Source: Siphonodentalium dalli | Lineage: Eukaryota > Mollusca > Scaphopoda > Gadilida > Siphonodentaliidae | Assembly: GCA_032622095.1 (NCBI GenBank) | Contig: CP136061.1 | Span: 84,294,324 to 84,358,323, forward strand | Length of the DNA stretch: 64,000 nucleotides | Direction of reading: 5' to 3' | Shown: positions 33,217 through 44,385 of the stretch, one piece after another | Numbering within the stretch: position 1 is the stretch's first letter | Layout of the letters: the number at the start of each line of letters is the position of its first letter | Position numbers and translations under genes: made by a program | The notes under the pieces: model-generated | What the model was told of the DNA's origin: nothing | Seen by the model: the letters and a program-made list of their open reading frames with translations, nothing else | The model's database searches: none

Positions 33217-34105
33217 TTATGGACTGTTCGGGTGCGTGAAAATGAGAAGTTAGTATTCAGGAGCTAAGCCAACTACATGTAGGAGGAATGTAGCATTCTA
33301 CTAACATTGCCAAAAATCCTAAGAAAATTGACCCTACCGCTCACTAGAAAACATCGCCTGAACTACACTCAATTATAAAAATTTACTTATCGACTCAGGA
33401 CTCAACTATCGGCGATAACCTGACGAAAATGATTTCGCCATTGAGAGTTACTGCATTTAATTAACAAATAAGAATGACGGTGTGTGTTGTCAATTTGTAT
33501 ATAATATTTGTTAAAATAACTACTTTGAACAAGATTATTCTCAATTTCTATTTGATTCCCCATACTCTAGTGTCCTGAATAGAAGAACAGACTGGAACAG
33601 TAGTACAGGGTGGTCGATTGGGCAAATTTCAATAATAGAGCAGACCGGAATAGAAGTACAGGGCGGACAAATTCTTACATGCCTCAATATTCGAACAAGC
33701 CGATCATTGGCTATCAATCTGTTAACCCTCCATTGGTATTTGCTGGTACTTGAGTGTCCAATAACTGTAATTAAATTCAAAGTCAATGACATCCAGTTTT
33801 TTATATCTACCAGTACCAATACCGGTACATGTATTACTACTGGTACATGTAACTTTAGATGGGGTTGAGTATCATGACATGGATGCGTAATTGGCTGTTG
33901 CCAGCTGCGGCTTATAAATTTGTCAGTAAAAAGCTACAGGTTGTCACAGCTGGCAATTTTTATACGATTAAGTCAGATTGAAATTGAAAACAATAATAAA
34001 CATATAGACCGGAATAAGCTCATACAGGGCGGCAAAAAAACAAATATACACGTATGTTTATTCGGGCCACTAGAGTACCGGAGTGTTTCACATCACTTTA
34101 ACTAC
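33217..34105. repeat. Dispersed repeat H, copy 2, interrupted
   Basis: Homologous to 16069-16465. Split by a 511-bp TA-bordered element. Confidence 0.75.
33565..34075. mobile_element. TA-bordered CTCTAGTG element
   Basis: TIRs CTCTAGTGTCC and the complement of GGCCACTAGAG, flanked by TA at 33563-33564 and 34076-34077. Absent from the homologous copy at 16440 (cccaaccggagtgt), which gives the empty site. No coding frame. Confidence 0.75.
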
Positions 34106-34199
34106 ATGAATTATACAGTGACAGATGCAATTCAGATGTAATCTTAAATTTTAAGTCGTCCCACAAACTTCTTTCACATACCGGTAGCCCATATTCTAA

Positions 34200-34745
34200 C
34201 TGGGCCCAGATTTTCAAATTATAAGTCGACAATGACCATGACAGCAGTAAAAATTGGCCAGACCAAACCTAAATCGGAACTTGATCTCTATTTTCATATG
34301 AGTAATCCATAAATCAAATTTGAAAACAAACATAACTATAAATAAAGCTACATGTATCACCCAGAGACCAAAATAATATTGTCAAAGGACCATAACTCTG
34401 GTAAAAATAAATGGACAGAACCCAAATTCGAACTTTATCTGTATTTTCAAATGAGTAATCCATTTTCCAAATTTGAAAACAATCAGATAATTAAAACTTA
34501 AGCTATCATCCGGAAACCAAAATAATCGTCAAATCATAAGCCGTCAAATCATAAGCCAACAAGGAACATAACTCAGGAAAAAATGGGTAGATAGAATCCA
34601 AATTCAAACTTGACTTGTGTTTTCATGTGGCTAATCGACATACCAAATTTGAAAACAATCATGTTATTAAAACTAAAGTTATCACCCTGAAACCAAAATA
34701 ATTGGCAAATTCTAAGTCGATAACTCTGGCAAAAAAGGGCCACTT
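34200..34745. repeat. Pearl-like tandem block beside an XPC exon
   Basis: Three to four units with aggaccataactctggta, aatccaaattcaaactt and taaagttatca. It ends about 40 bp from the donor of the exon at 34786-35845, so the repeat is in the intron right behind the splice site. Confidence 0.7.
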
Positions 34746-34785
34746 TAACCAGTTAACACTTTTGTTTCATTGTATCTATTTTTAC

Positions 34786-35845
34786 CTGTTGTAACATCTT
34801 CATCTGTAGTAAGCTTATATCCGACAGCACTTTCCTCTGTATATTTCTCATCGCCACCACTCTGCTCCACAGAATTCTTATCGCCACTACTTTCCTCCAT
34901 AGATTTCCTTCTTTTTTTACTTGATTTTTTAATTGTAGCAGAACAAACAAGTTTATCAGTCTTTCGTTTCCTAGATTTCAAAGGACACATCATCTCAGTT
35001 TTATGTTCCATTATCGTGCCTGTATTACCCGTTATCGTGCCTGTATTACCCGTTATCGTGCCTGTATTACCCGTAACAATGGTGCTGTGAGTTTCTATAA
35101 ATGCCCTCTTAACGAGATTATGAACATCTCCAGTTGATTCATCCACACTCTGTTGTCCTCTTTTAGAACCTAACTGCGTTTTGGTTTGTTTTTGAGTGGC
35201 ACGGACAGATCTGGATATTCCTGCGATAAGAGGCTTCTTGGATCTTGATATTTCCGTGATCACGGGCTCAGATTTAGACATTTCCATGGTTACATGTTTA
35301 GATTTAGACATTCCCATGGTTACATTTTTAGATTTAGATCTTTCCATGCTAAAATGTTTAGATTTGGTTGTTTCCATGGTTACAGACTTGATTCTGACTT
35401 TTCCAGGTTCACTTTTTTCCTTTGACACAACATTTTTTATGACCTTAATCTGAGATTCCAGTTTAGAAGAACCACGAGAAACTGACTTGGATGCATTATG
35501 AATAGGAGCATCGAATGTTTGTGATTTACTAGACTGTACCACACCCTTTGTGTCTAATGTCTGTGATTTACTGGATCGTCTCATACTTCTTGTAACAGAT
35601 GGAGATCCCAGTTTTGCACCAATTTTAGAAGTATCTGAAGCAGATCGAGTGCCGTGACATTTACTTTTTGGATTTCCAATTTTCCCTGAAATTTTGCCCG
35701 AATTTTCTACTGGAGCAATCGCCATTTTGAGTGCATCATTTGAATCATTTGAACAAACATTTGATCTTAGCAAATCTGCATTGAATTTCTTCAGTTTTAT
35801 TTTTTTTGGGCCTATTTTCGTAGTTTCAATTGTCTTTTCCTCCAT
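34786..35845 (-). CDS. XPC 5'-proximal exon, disordered basic N-terminus
   Basis: A 353-codon open stretch from ATG at 35845 to the donor ACAACAG|GTAAAA, ending in phase 1, which matches the exon at 32742. The product is Lys/Ser/Thr-rich with internal repeats: three copies of TGNTGTI and about five degenerate 12-residue units of the form KSKHVTMEMS. The frame stays open to 35905, where an in-frame TAG (35906-35908) precedes it, so the ATG at 35845 (MEEKTIETT) is the simplest start. A cleaner acceptor at about 35945 (tatttccag) would put that TAG inside the exon. Long disordered N-termini are normal for XPC, but this part has no sequence signature of its own. Confidence 0.65.
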
Positions 35846-35905
35846 GTTACTATTTCTCACTCTTAGCACCCGAGACGAACCCAATTCCTTTGTTGAAGCA
35901 ACATT

Positions 35906-36671
35906 CTACTCGACTGACCTCACCTTTGACATCTCACTGGAAATACATTATAACATTTTTAAATTCATGAAATTAAATAAAATGTTTACAAACTGGAAAT
36001 AAATGTAACAGTTTAAAATACATGAAATCAAATGATATGTTTACAAAGCTACCTTTAATATTGTGCAAGGAAAAATACAATAAATGAGTCTGTTATTGAA
36101 ACAATAATTTACATGTATGTAACATCATGCATCTGACGGAATCCACATGACAAAACTTGTCGTGGATTTTGACAAGACTTGTCTGGATTCTGGTCCGCAA
36201 ATCCAAAATGACGTAAAAAACGTGTCTCTGCTGATTTTCATTAAGCTTGTGAAGTAGCTAAATTCATTTTCAGCGCGATGGTCCATTCCCAATTCCGCAA
36301 TCTCCACACAGAACTTTGCTAACCCGAAGTCATGTGAAAGATCTTTGAAAAATGATAGATGGATATAAACAAAAATTTATGATGTCATTCACCTGCATCT
36401 AAGGTATAAACAACCACGCGTGGCTGTGGTGCGCTGGTGTTTGCTATAGAGCATTTCCATGATGTCACACATCCCAGTTTGCATTGCGTGGCGCCATGTT
36501 GGATGTAGCAATGGTATAAACAAAGCCACTTTTGAGGGAAGTTATAGTTATAATCAAGTGTCTCTCAATCGTGTTCATTGCCTATCAATGAGTGTTTTGT
36601 GAGCACAATGTTATTTACAGTTGAATGTTAAGATAAAAAATTACAAACTAAAAAGTCGAAATAGTATAGTC
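35906..36671. promoter_or_regulatory. Presumed upstream region of the XPC-like gene
   Basis: No conserved coding exon seen. It includes a minus-strand 60-residue frame at 36307-36125 of unknown meaning. The promoter cannot be defined from sequence; the placement is by position only. Confidence 0.25.
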
Positions 36672-37756
36672 CAGTGTTCGCGCTGGACCGAACAAAACTT
36701 TAGCCAAAAGTTTAGCCAAATGAAAATTTTATTAGCCAAATGAAATTTGTTTTAGCCAAATGTTTTTTGGCCAAATTAAAAAAAACTTTGGCCAAATTAA
36801 ATCATCGTTTTCTGGTCGGTTCACAATTAATGACTAAAACGTAAAATCTAACAGACACAGGTAAAATACACAATAATTTAAATAATTTTGATGAACTAGA
36901 AGTATTTTTATAGATACCATTTATTAAAAATTTATTAATCTTTATGTGAAAGAGTTATTTGGGGGGGGGGGGGGGGGGGGGGGGTAACCCGGGATTGTCC
37001 TTAATGTCATTATTTTTTAGTTGTCAAATTACAATCTGTCATAAAAGCATGTATATTATTTTGACTGTATCGGTATTGACGACAAATAGGCACAAACTAT
37101 ATGTCGTGATTCACATTTGGCTGATTAAGCTATTGTCTTACACTTGGTGCTCATAAACCTCGACCGTCATAAATACAATGTCATCATAAACATGCATTGT
37201 GCAGGCGCGCCGTGAGTGACCAGATAGACAATGGGCTGAATGGGGGATTAGGGGATTAAATGTAAAAATTAATAATGAACTTTTGCTGCTTCGTGCAGAG
37301 TGACGTAATCTTTCTCCAGATTAAAACAGCCTGTTACGAACAAATTGCTTATATACCGGCGTCAATGCACTTTACAAAACATTGCTTTCTTCACATTGTC
37401 ATAATTCAACCATGGTCGGTTTAATGTCCATGCGTCTTTGAATGTCCGTCTTGTGAAAACTAAAGATGATTGCATATCACTTTGTGATCGCTTGGTTGAT
37501 AGAGTTGTCGATCGGGTTTCCCTTTGTACGATATTTCATAAGTATGAAAATAATGAAATACTTTCGTCACCTAACTTCGTCTTGAATGTCGATCTATTGA
37601 GCGCTTTTATTAATTAGCTTTCTGGTTCCATGATTTCAGTCTCCATTTGGGTTCAAAAAAAGTTTAGCCAAAAGTTTAGCCAAATGAAATTTTTATTAGC
37701 CAAATTCGAAAAAGATTAGCCATTGGCTAATTTGGCTACCGACAGCGCGAACACTG
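36672..37756. mobile_element. CAGTGTTCGCGCTG hAT-like element, intact ends
   Basis: Perfect 8-bp TSD GTATAGTC at 36664-36671 and 37757-37764. TIRs CAGTGTTCGCGCTG, then subterminal ttagccaaa/tttggctaa motifs repeated many times. Includes a G24 run at 36961-36984. No transposase. Truncated relatives are at 23473 and 41259. It lies 0.8 kb upstream of the XPC start. Confidence 0.9.
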
Positions 37757-37764
37757 GTATAGTC

Positions 37765-38414
37765 CCGATCGTTGATGTGTTATGAATATTAATTGCGCCG
37801 GGAGTATTTTTTATGTGAAGTGTTCATTCGTTATATATGTACATTAATCTATTATAACACCGTGGCAATATTTACTTCAAATTTCTGCTATTCACACTTT
37901 CAATATGCATATTTAGAGAATTATACATGTACAATGTAGTTCCGTATAAGTACAAGTAGGGCCTACATCTATACATGTCACAGAAAGGCTAGATGCCATG
38001 CTAACCTGTATGATCTTCTGTGAACGTTTCACTTAATCGAAGTTAATCCGTTTGAGAATCTAAAGCTTCCTCCACATGGCTGCGACAATGTACATGTAAA
38101 TGGGAATCAACAAAAGTTTTCCAAGAGAATGACACGAAGTTTCAACCATTGCACATGCTTCTCATTGTGTACATGCAACCTTCATCGAATGAGTTCACTT
38201 TGTGCTATTGTTACCACATGACAAGCAACTGACTCCATAATCAACGTTTTTCTTTCATGTACTTAATGACGGCCAAATAAGATGTGGAATTAAAAAAAAA
38301 ACATTATAAACCTTTGCATCCGGTCGCAAAGTTGTTGACACCTTTAATGTAACTCAGTCAAGTTACGGGAAATGGATATGTACCTGTATATCGTTATATT
38401 TATTTTTGCCAGCT
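37765..38414. other. Interval without recognised gene
   Basis: AT-rich with scattered acatgtaca motifs. No delimitable element. Confidence 0.4.
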
Positions 38415-38519
38415 TAAAATTTTATGCCTGAGGGTGCATGTACTGTTCGACAAAAGAGAGATTATAGTATAATCTCTCTTTTGTCGAACAGTACATGCAC
38501 CCTCAGGCATCAAATTTTA
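38415..38519. repeat. 105-bp near-perfect palindrome
   Basis: Arms of 52 bp with about one mismatch, including cctgagggtgcatgtactgt and cgacaaaagagagattat. The centre is two to three bases. Confidence 0.85.
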
Positions 38520-39385
38520 TAGATTATAGATTAATTACGACATGTACACCTCCAGTCGGCTTCAAGTTATTGGAGCTATTAGCACCATTTCGATATTAGA
38601 TAGTCTGTTCTATATTTGAAATTATAATGGCGTTTGTTACACACTTTGAATCAATGTAAGCATCAATCTTTGTTGGTTATCGGAAATGGCAAAAAATCAA
38701 CCTTTTTTTCTTCAAAGTTGCTCTATTTGTTTTTGTCATCAAATGACATCACTTGTACAAGATGCTTCTACACACCTAGCCATCTTGAAAATCTCGGAAA
38801 GAAGCTATATTGTTTCTTAGTCACATGCCAATTCAACTTCTTGACTTTAATTCCGATACGGAGTATTCACTTTGTTGCGCTTTTTCATTCAAGCAACAAA
38901 ATGTCTTTGGTACGAATGGAATTCCTATATGGAATCCCCACCAAAATTGTTTTTATCATGGATAAGATCACTATCATCAAGTCAGTCAACTAATTGGACC
39001 CATTTGTTTAACAAACTGATTCTAAATGTTCGTGAGTATGTAGGTTTTAGTCGGGTTATATATGCTCACATGTGTGCTGGTGTGTGTTTTTTTTACAAAC
39101 CTTGTCTAAATACTACAAGAAGACTATATAATTAGGTATGTCCCTCGAAATGGAATTGATTTGGCGAGTATAATACACATGTGCCGTGCTGCACTTATCA
39201 TGCCTGCAGAAGTATGTACATGTATATAGGTGTGTATGTATGCGTGTTTGGTTGTAAGTCTATGTGTGGAAGGGTGTTGGACATGTGACAAAATGGCGAA
39301 TGCAGGTTGTTTTGAATTTTGCTCCGGAACAAATCTCAGAATTTTCACTTATTAGAAGCCTTTTTGACTTTCCATTTGGATAACA
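38520..39385. other. Interval without recognised gene
   Basis: Plus-strand open frames of 119 and 87 residues are present, but no motif is recognised in them. The region may include the 5' part of the LINE that follows. Confidence 0.35.
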
Positions 39386-39990
39386 ATGCTCGTTTTGGTG
39401 GTTATGATCGACTTGATTAGTGATCTGTTGGTAAAAACGCAGATCTATTATGGCCATGGATGTGAAATCTGTTCAGCTCGCTCCCAAATTGACTGTGACA
39501 TTCGACAAAGAGAAGGAACACACAAGGCGAATCTCACATTGGAAGCTATTAATGATCTAGTGGAACGCGGTGTTGAGAGCTTTCAGATGAATGGCAATAA
39601 GCCATATTTCCGACTAAATCAGGAAAAGTTACCCATAATTCTGCTTTGGTTAAGAGGTCGATTACTTAGGGCATTACTGTATATCAAACAGCATAGAGGA
39701 ACTGTCAAATAACTTTCCGACGGCAGCCGATGTAAATACATTCCTCAGTGAAATTTGTGCAAGCCGCACCAAACTAAATTTTATTGACAATGACGTCATC
39801 TTCAAGAGTGTGGAGACGGGAAACGTTGTGAGACCCCTGTTCCATACCAAGGACAGTTCTGGGGTACACCTGAGTCCTGAGGGAAAAGATAAACTTGTAA
39901 GGCGTATCACGGAGACAACAGCATCGGAGCATAGGAAGCGGCACCTGAGTGAAACAGACATTCTCCCTGAGAAGAATTAAAATTTGATGA
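39386..39990 (+). pseudogene. LINE ORF1 remnant with SGNH/esterase-like C-terminus
   Basis: Two collinear stretches flank a small MITE. The second runs from about 39695, reads NNFPTAADVNTFLSEICASR and later KDSSGVHLSPEGKDKLVRRI, and stops at 39980. A D-x-x-HLS-x-x-G close is characteristic of SGNH hydrolase/esterase domains in ORF1 of some CR1/L2-like LINEs. The first part (NLTLEAINDLVERGVE) leads into the insertion. The frame is broken by the MITE. LINE identity is supported by the endonuclease ORF downstream on the same strand. Confidence 0.55.
39576..39679. mobile_element. TA-bordered palindromic MITE, half copy
   Basis: One arm of the 12522-12723 family, from its centre (gagctttcagatgaatggca) to the TTACTG terminus, followed by TA. 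It splits the ORF1 remnant. Confidence 0.75.
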
Positions 39991-40485
39991 TTGATGTGTT
40001 CATGTCCACCCACATTCATTTGTTGAATATTCATATTTTAACTCACAAGCAACGAGATTACCCCTTGATGAGCATTTTATGCAAAAGTTAAATACAATAG
40101 CGGGTTCTTTGCTGGAAGGAATGCCCATGTGCACTGTTTATTCAATTAACGATTCAATTCCGATTTTTAACTTAAGTAGTAATTATATGCCGATGGGTGG
40201 TGCCGCTGGTGAGTGGTACATTAGATTGTATGAATTTCAAGATATGTTCTCTAAACCGCCTAATTTTGTAAAATGTCGCAAATAACTCTCTAGCTATTCC
40301 AGCATATACCGAAAACACTTAATGATCAAACAGCGTACGGTCTAAACAATAGAAGTACACACTTGGCTTGTGCCCCATGCAATAAGCTTAGTTCATTTAC
40401 ATATATTGATGATTGTTTGAATATTGATGATATTGACATTGTTGAATTTTTTATTGCCGATTGTGATATACAAATTTTGTAACAT

Positions 40486-41258
40486 TTGAATTTCGATTAT
40501 GATACGGATTCAAAGGAGTGCAGTGATCTACATTTTGAGATGAATGAACTTTTCAGCATTACTACTTCCCCCGAGTGTCATCCTATGGGAAATAGCTCGG
40601 GGAAAAGTGATGATGCCAAAAACGATTTGTATGAAACCCTTAATCCGAACTCAGACGAACATCACTCGTCAGGGACAGGTCATTCAAACGCGAAATTGCG
40701 AGTTTTAGCACTAAACATGTGTGGGTTAGAGAAGCGACTTCGATACCCAGATTTTGTCCAAATGTTAGAGGAATACGACATATTATGCTTGTCAGAAATT
40801 AAAGCATTCAAAAAAGATGAATTAGAAATTCAAAATTTTACATCCGTGTCTCGAGAGGCAAGAAGATTGGTTCAAGGAAACGGCGTGGTGGTATTCTCTT
40901 GGCTTCTAGATCATCACTCAATTGTGATATATCTATTGTCGAGTCTGAATGCTCCAATGTTGTGTGGGCGAAATTAATTATCAGTTCACACACTAGTTTG
41001 CTCATTGGGTCTGTCTATGTTTCTGGTACTCGGAACGCAAACGATGATTGGGGTACTCAGTTGGAAATCGAAGTTCGTCGGGTGAGGAAAGATTCAGATG
41101 CTGTTATACTAGCGGGCGATTTTAACGCATGGACAAAGACATTGGACGACGTATTCGGACCATATGACGTGGATGCACTAGTTCACTTGTTTGAATCCAT
41201 GAATTCGGAGTCACTGTTAGATTACATTCTCGATTGTTCTACTGCGAGCGGTGATACT
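40486..41258 (+). pseudogene. LINE ORF2 fragment, EEP endonuclease domain
   Basis: An apurinic-type endonuclease (EEP fold) nicks target DNA during LINE insertion. Seen: KLRVLALNMCGLEKRLRYPD, then EYDILCLSEIKAF, and in a second frame AVILAGDFNAWTKT (GDFNA motif). The shift occurs near 40895. The coding sequence is cut at 41258 by a hAT-like element and no reverse transcriptase follows. An Asp/Ser-rich leader precedes the domain. Likely CR1-like given the esterase-type ORF1 upstream. Confidence 0.75.
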
Positions 41259-42240
41259 CAGTGTTCGCGCTGGACCAAAAAATATTTAGCCAAAAGTTTA
41301 GCCAAATGAAAAAAACTTTAGCCAAATGTTTTAGGCCAAATTAAAAAAAACTTTGGTCAAATTAAATCCTCATTTTCTGGGCGGTTCACAATTAACGACT
41401 AAAATATTTGTTTTAAACTTTATTTGTTACTCAGAATAAAAACATAATTAAAGCAACACAAAAACAACTTTAAAAACAATATTATACGAACATATGTATG
41501 CATCATATCACACAGGCAGATCAATTCATAAAACATTAATATAGAATACGGCGGGATTTCACATCGGACCATACCAATTCGCAAACATGAAACTAACATT
41601 CTATATAATTAGAGTTACTGGCGTCGCGTACCGCAGGATTAGCCTTAATCTCAACTACTGATTCTCATGCACAAAAGCGTTAACCCTTTACCCAACAAAC
41701 CTGCCAAATAAAGCTTCAACAGCCTAAAATATCTTGGGTCTGTCTCAATAAAACCATACAAATATGGATATCATTGGAACCGGCTCCTTGACCACATTGT
41801 GATAGTTACAGTTATGCCCTGTGCCAATGCATTCTCTTATATATGCGAGTCGACCATAGGTCGCCTCGCATATATGAGAATGCATTGGCCTAAAAAAAAT
41901 CTTTTTTTAACACTTTTTACCATTTTTTCTTACAATTTATAATTTTTAATGTGTTAAGCCAATGCATTCTCTTATATATGCGAGGCGACCTATGGTCGAC
42001 TCGCATATATAAGAGAATGCATTTGCACAGGGCCCTTCTGTTGGGTAAAGGGTTACACGATAAAGAGCGTTTTCATTTATGATCGTTTTTAATCGTTTTC
42101 AAAACTGATGTATATTGTTTTGTGAATGCTCATTGATCACGCTATTTATTTGACGTAGGTTTTTTTTCTGTTGTATTTGAACATTTGTTACACAGGCTGC
42201 ACGAATAAATAAATAAATTGTTATCAAAACACACGTTTAT
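41259..42240. mobile_element. CAGTGTTCGCGCTG hAT-like element, right end not found
   Basis: Starts CAGTGTTCGCGCTGGACC and follows the 36672 and 23473 copies (ttagccaaaagtttagcca, ttgttactcagaataaaaac). A piggyBac-like element lies inside. The right TIR is not visible, so the end coordinate is a rough guess. Confidence 0.6.
41684..42052. mobile_element. piggyBac-like non-autonomous element (copy 3)
   Basis: TTAA at 41680-41683 and TTAC at 42053-42056 (one change). TIRs CCCTTTACCCAACA/TGTTGGGTAAAGGG. The interior is shorter than 26370-26780. Nested in a hAT-like element that is itself in a LINE. Confidence 0.85.
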
Positions 42241-43083
42241 GGCCGCGGACATAAGCCGACGAAGTGTGATATAATTTATCCATGAACTTGACAAATGGAG
42301 GTTCTATCACCATTCGACACAAAAATGGGACCTTTAAACAGACAAGTTTCATTTTCGTGGGACACGAAAAAGTTAATTTATTGTCGGCAGTCTGAGGGTT
42401 AATTAATCCCAAAATACACGGAACTCCTTTACGATATTCCGATAGGACTATGTTTACTCTATGTTCTCTGAAAAAATGATGCGAATATTCCCGATAGAAC
42501 TATTTTTATCAGACGTTTTGTAACACCTTAAAACATTGAGCAGTTAGTGCAATTTTCTTAATTTTCGGACTATTTCGTCGTATAAAATCAAAAAAAATAC
42601 GATGAGCAACTGAAAATGTTTTTGAACATTCTAGAAGGGGTATATGACCCTGATATATGTTAAAAATTTCACGCAAAACCTATAAAAGATGACAAAGTTA
42701 TAATTAGTTTAATAGACCCACTCTAACAGGTCAGGTAGATCATGCCATGATTAAACAGTAAAATAACTTTATGCGGTATTTGAATAATAATAATAATACA
42801 GTGAATTTAACATTAAAGAACCACAGAGAGCACAAAAAACTAACATTTGCATCATTGCAGTCTATGCACTATTTCACGATTAATTTAATAGCATACATGT
42901 TATTAAACGATGTGTTTTGTACCGAACTAGATAAATATTGTCATCAGTTGGAAATTTTCCAACCTAAATTGGGGTGTCAGGTTTTAAATTTCCAAATCTA
43001 GGAATGCTTGAGGAGTCTAGAATCTAGGATTTTGCGATTTTCATGGTCAGATTTTAAAAAATGGTTGGCCGGTGTGTCATGAT

Positions 43084-43125
<42 letters not shown>

Positions 43126-44385
43126 CCACAATAAAAAAACGGCTAATTAGTTTAAGAAAACAATATTTTACTATATTTGGTCCAACATGAGGGGTGAGTG
43201 TTAAACAGACATGTTTTTCGTTTAAATGTGATATAGACTGTTGCATTTGCTTTGCATCTGCGACAATTAACGGCATTGATACCGAGTGTCTCTAAAAATC
43301 TCTGAATCATTTGGAATAAAATTACGATTTTCCTGTAATGGATCACTTTTTATTTCGAACAGGGCACAACAATGATTAAAACTATATTTGCACACTATAA
43401 AATGGTGGTCACGGATAATTGTTTTGACGAATATATTCAGTAACATCGGTGAATTTAAAGAGAGTACAGAATTGTTTGAGCAGGTCTTTATATTGGTCTA
43501 ATTTGGGGACATCGGACACAGCGTGCCGACCATGGTTCGTCACGTCGTGAGAAAAATATATATATCTAAACCCGTGAAATGCAATATCTTGGCTTCTAAC
43601 AGGACATATATCTCACAATAGAATGGATATATTTCCATCATGTACTAGTTTAATTGAACTTTTATTACATTTCTGAAAAAATTTCATCACTTTAATAAAT
43701 CCTGCCCTTTTTAAATAGATATGACATATGATATAAATCCAATTTTAGAGTGTGTATTTGTATTAAAAAAAAAAATGAATAAAATGAAAAACCGTCGGGA
43801 GCTCCGAAATAGGGTCGGGCGGGTCACCGGAAACACAGGTATATTTTGTTTTGGCCTTTGATATCAGAATCATATAGAAAACTTTGTGCTCTTTTTCAAT
43901 TTTAATAGCCTCAAAATTAACAAACGTGCAGACACAAATAAGCACTGTGCATGGGGGAAATTTCCCACGAAAATAATAAACGTGCATGCATGTTTATTTG
44001 GAGCCCAAGAGTAAGGGGAAACACTCTAAACCAAATATGATACTAAATGGAAGTAATATAGTGTGGAATATTTCATTTTACACAATGGTAGTGAGTCCAT
44101 GTAACTGATCACATGATCTCGAAGAACCTTGATCGAGGTTTTTTACACAAATCGAGGTTTAGTACATCGATTTTGGATTCTCCCTGACCTGTATAAATCT
44201 CCCATAGTAAATGCATGCCGTCTATCTATCTATCTATCTATCTATAGGTTTCTCATAACCTTCATTATGCTGAAGTTTTAAAGGAGGCGCATGAGGTGTA
44301 ACTATACAATTTTTGTGCAATATTTTTGGTGAATTTTTGATTATATTTAAAAACATGATAAAAACTCAGGTTTGGTACAGGTTGG
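42241..44385. other. Interval with poly-C run and microsatellite, no gene
   Basis: C36 at 43085-43120 and a tcta microsatellite at about 44221-44246. Several short frames exist on both strands; none shows a family motif. Confidence 0.45.

Noticed and set aside
35196-35453. Plus-strand frame of repeated LDLDISMVT-like units
   Set aside because: Antisense shadow of the 12-residue repeats in the XPC exon at 34786-35845.
38634-39135. Overlapping plus-strand frames of 119 and 87 residues
   Set aside because: No recognisable motif, biased AT-rich composition and no link to the LINE ORFs downstream.
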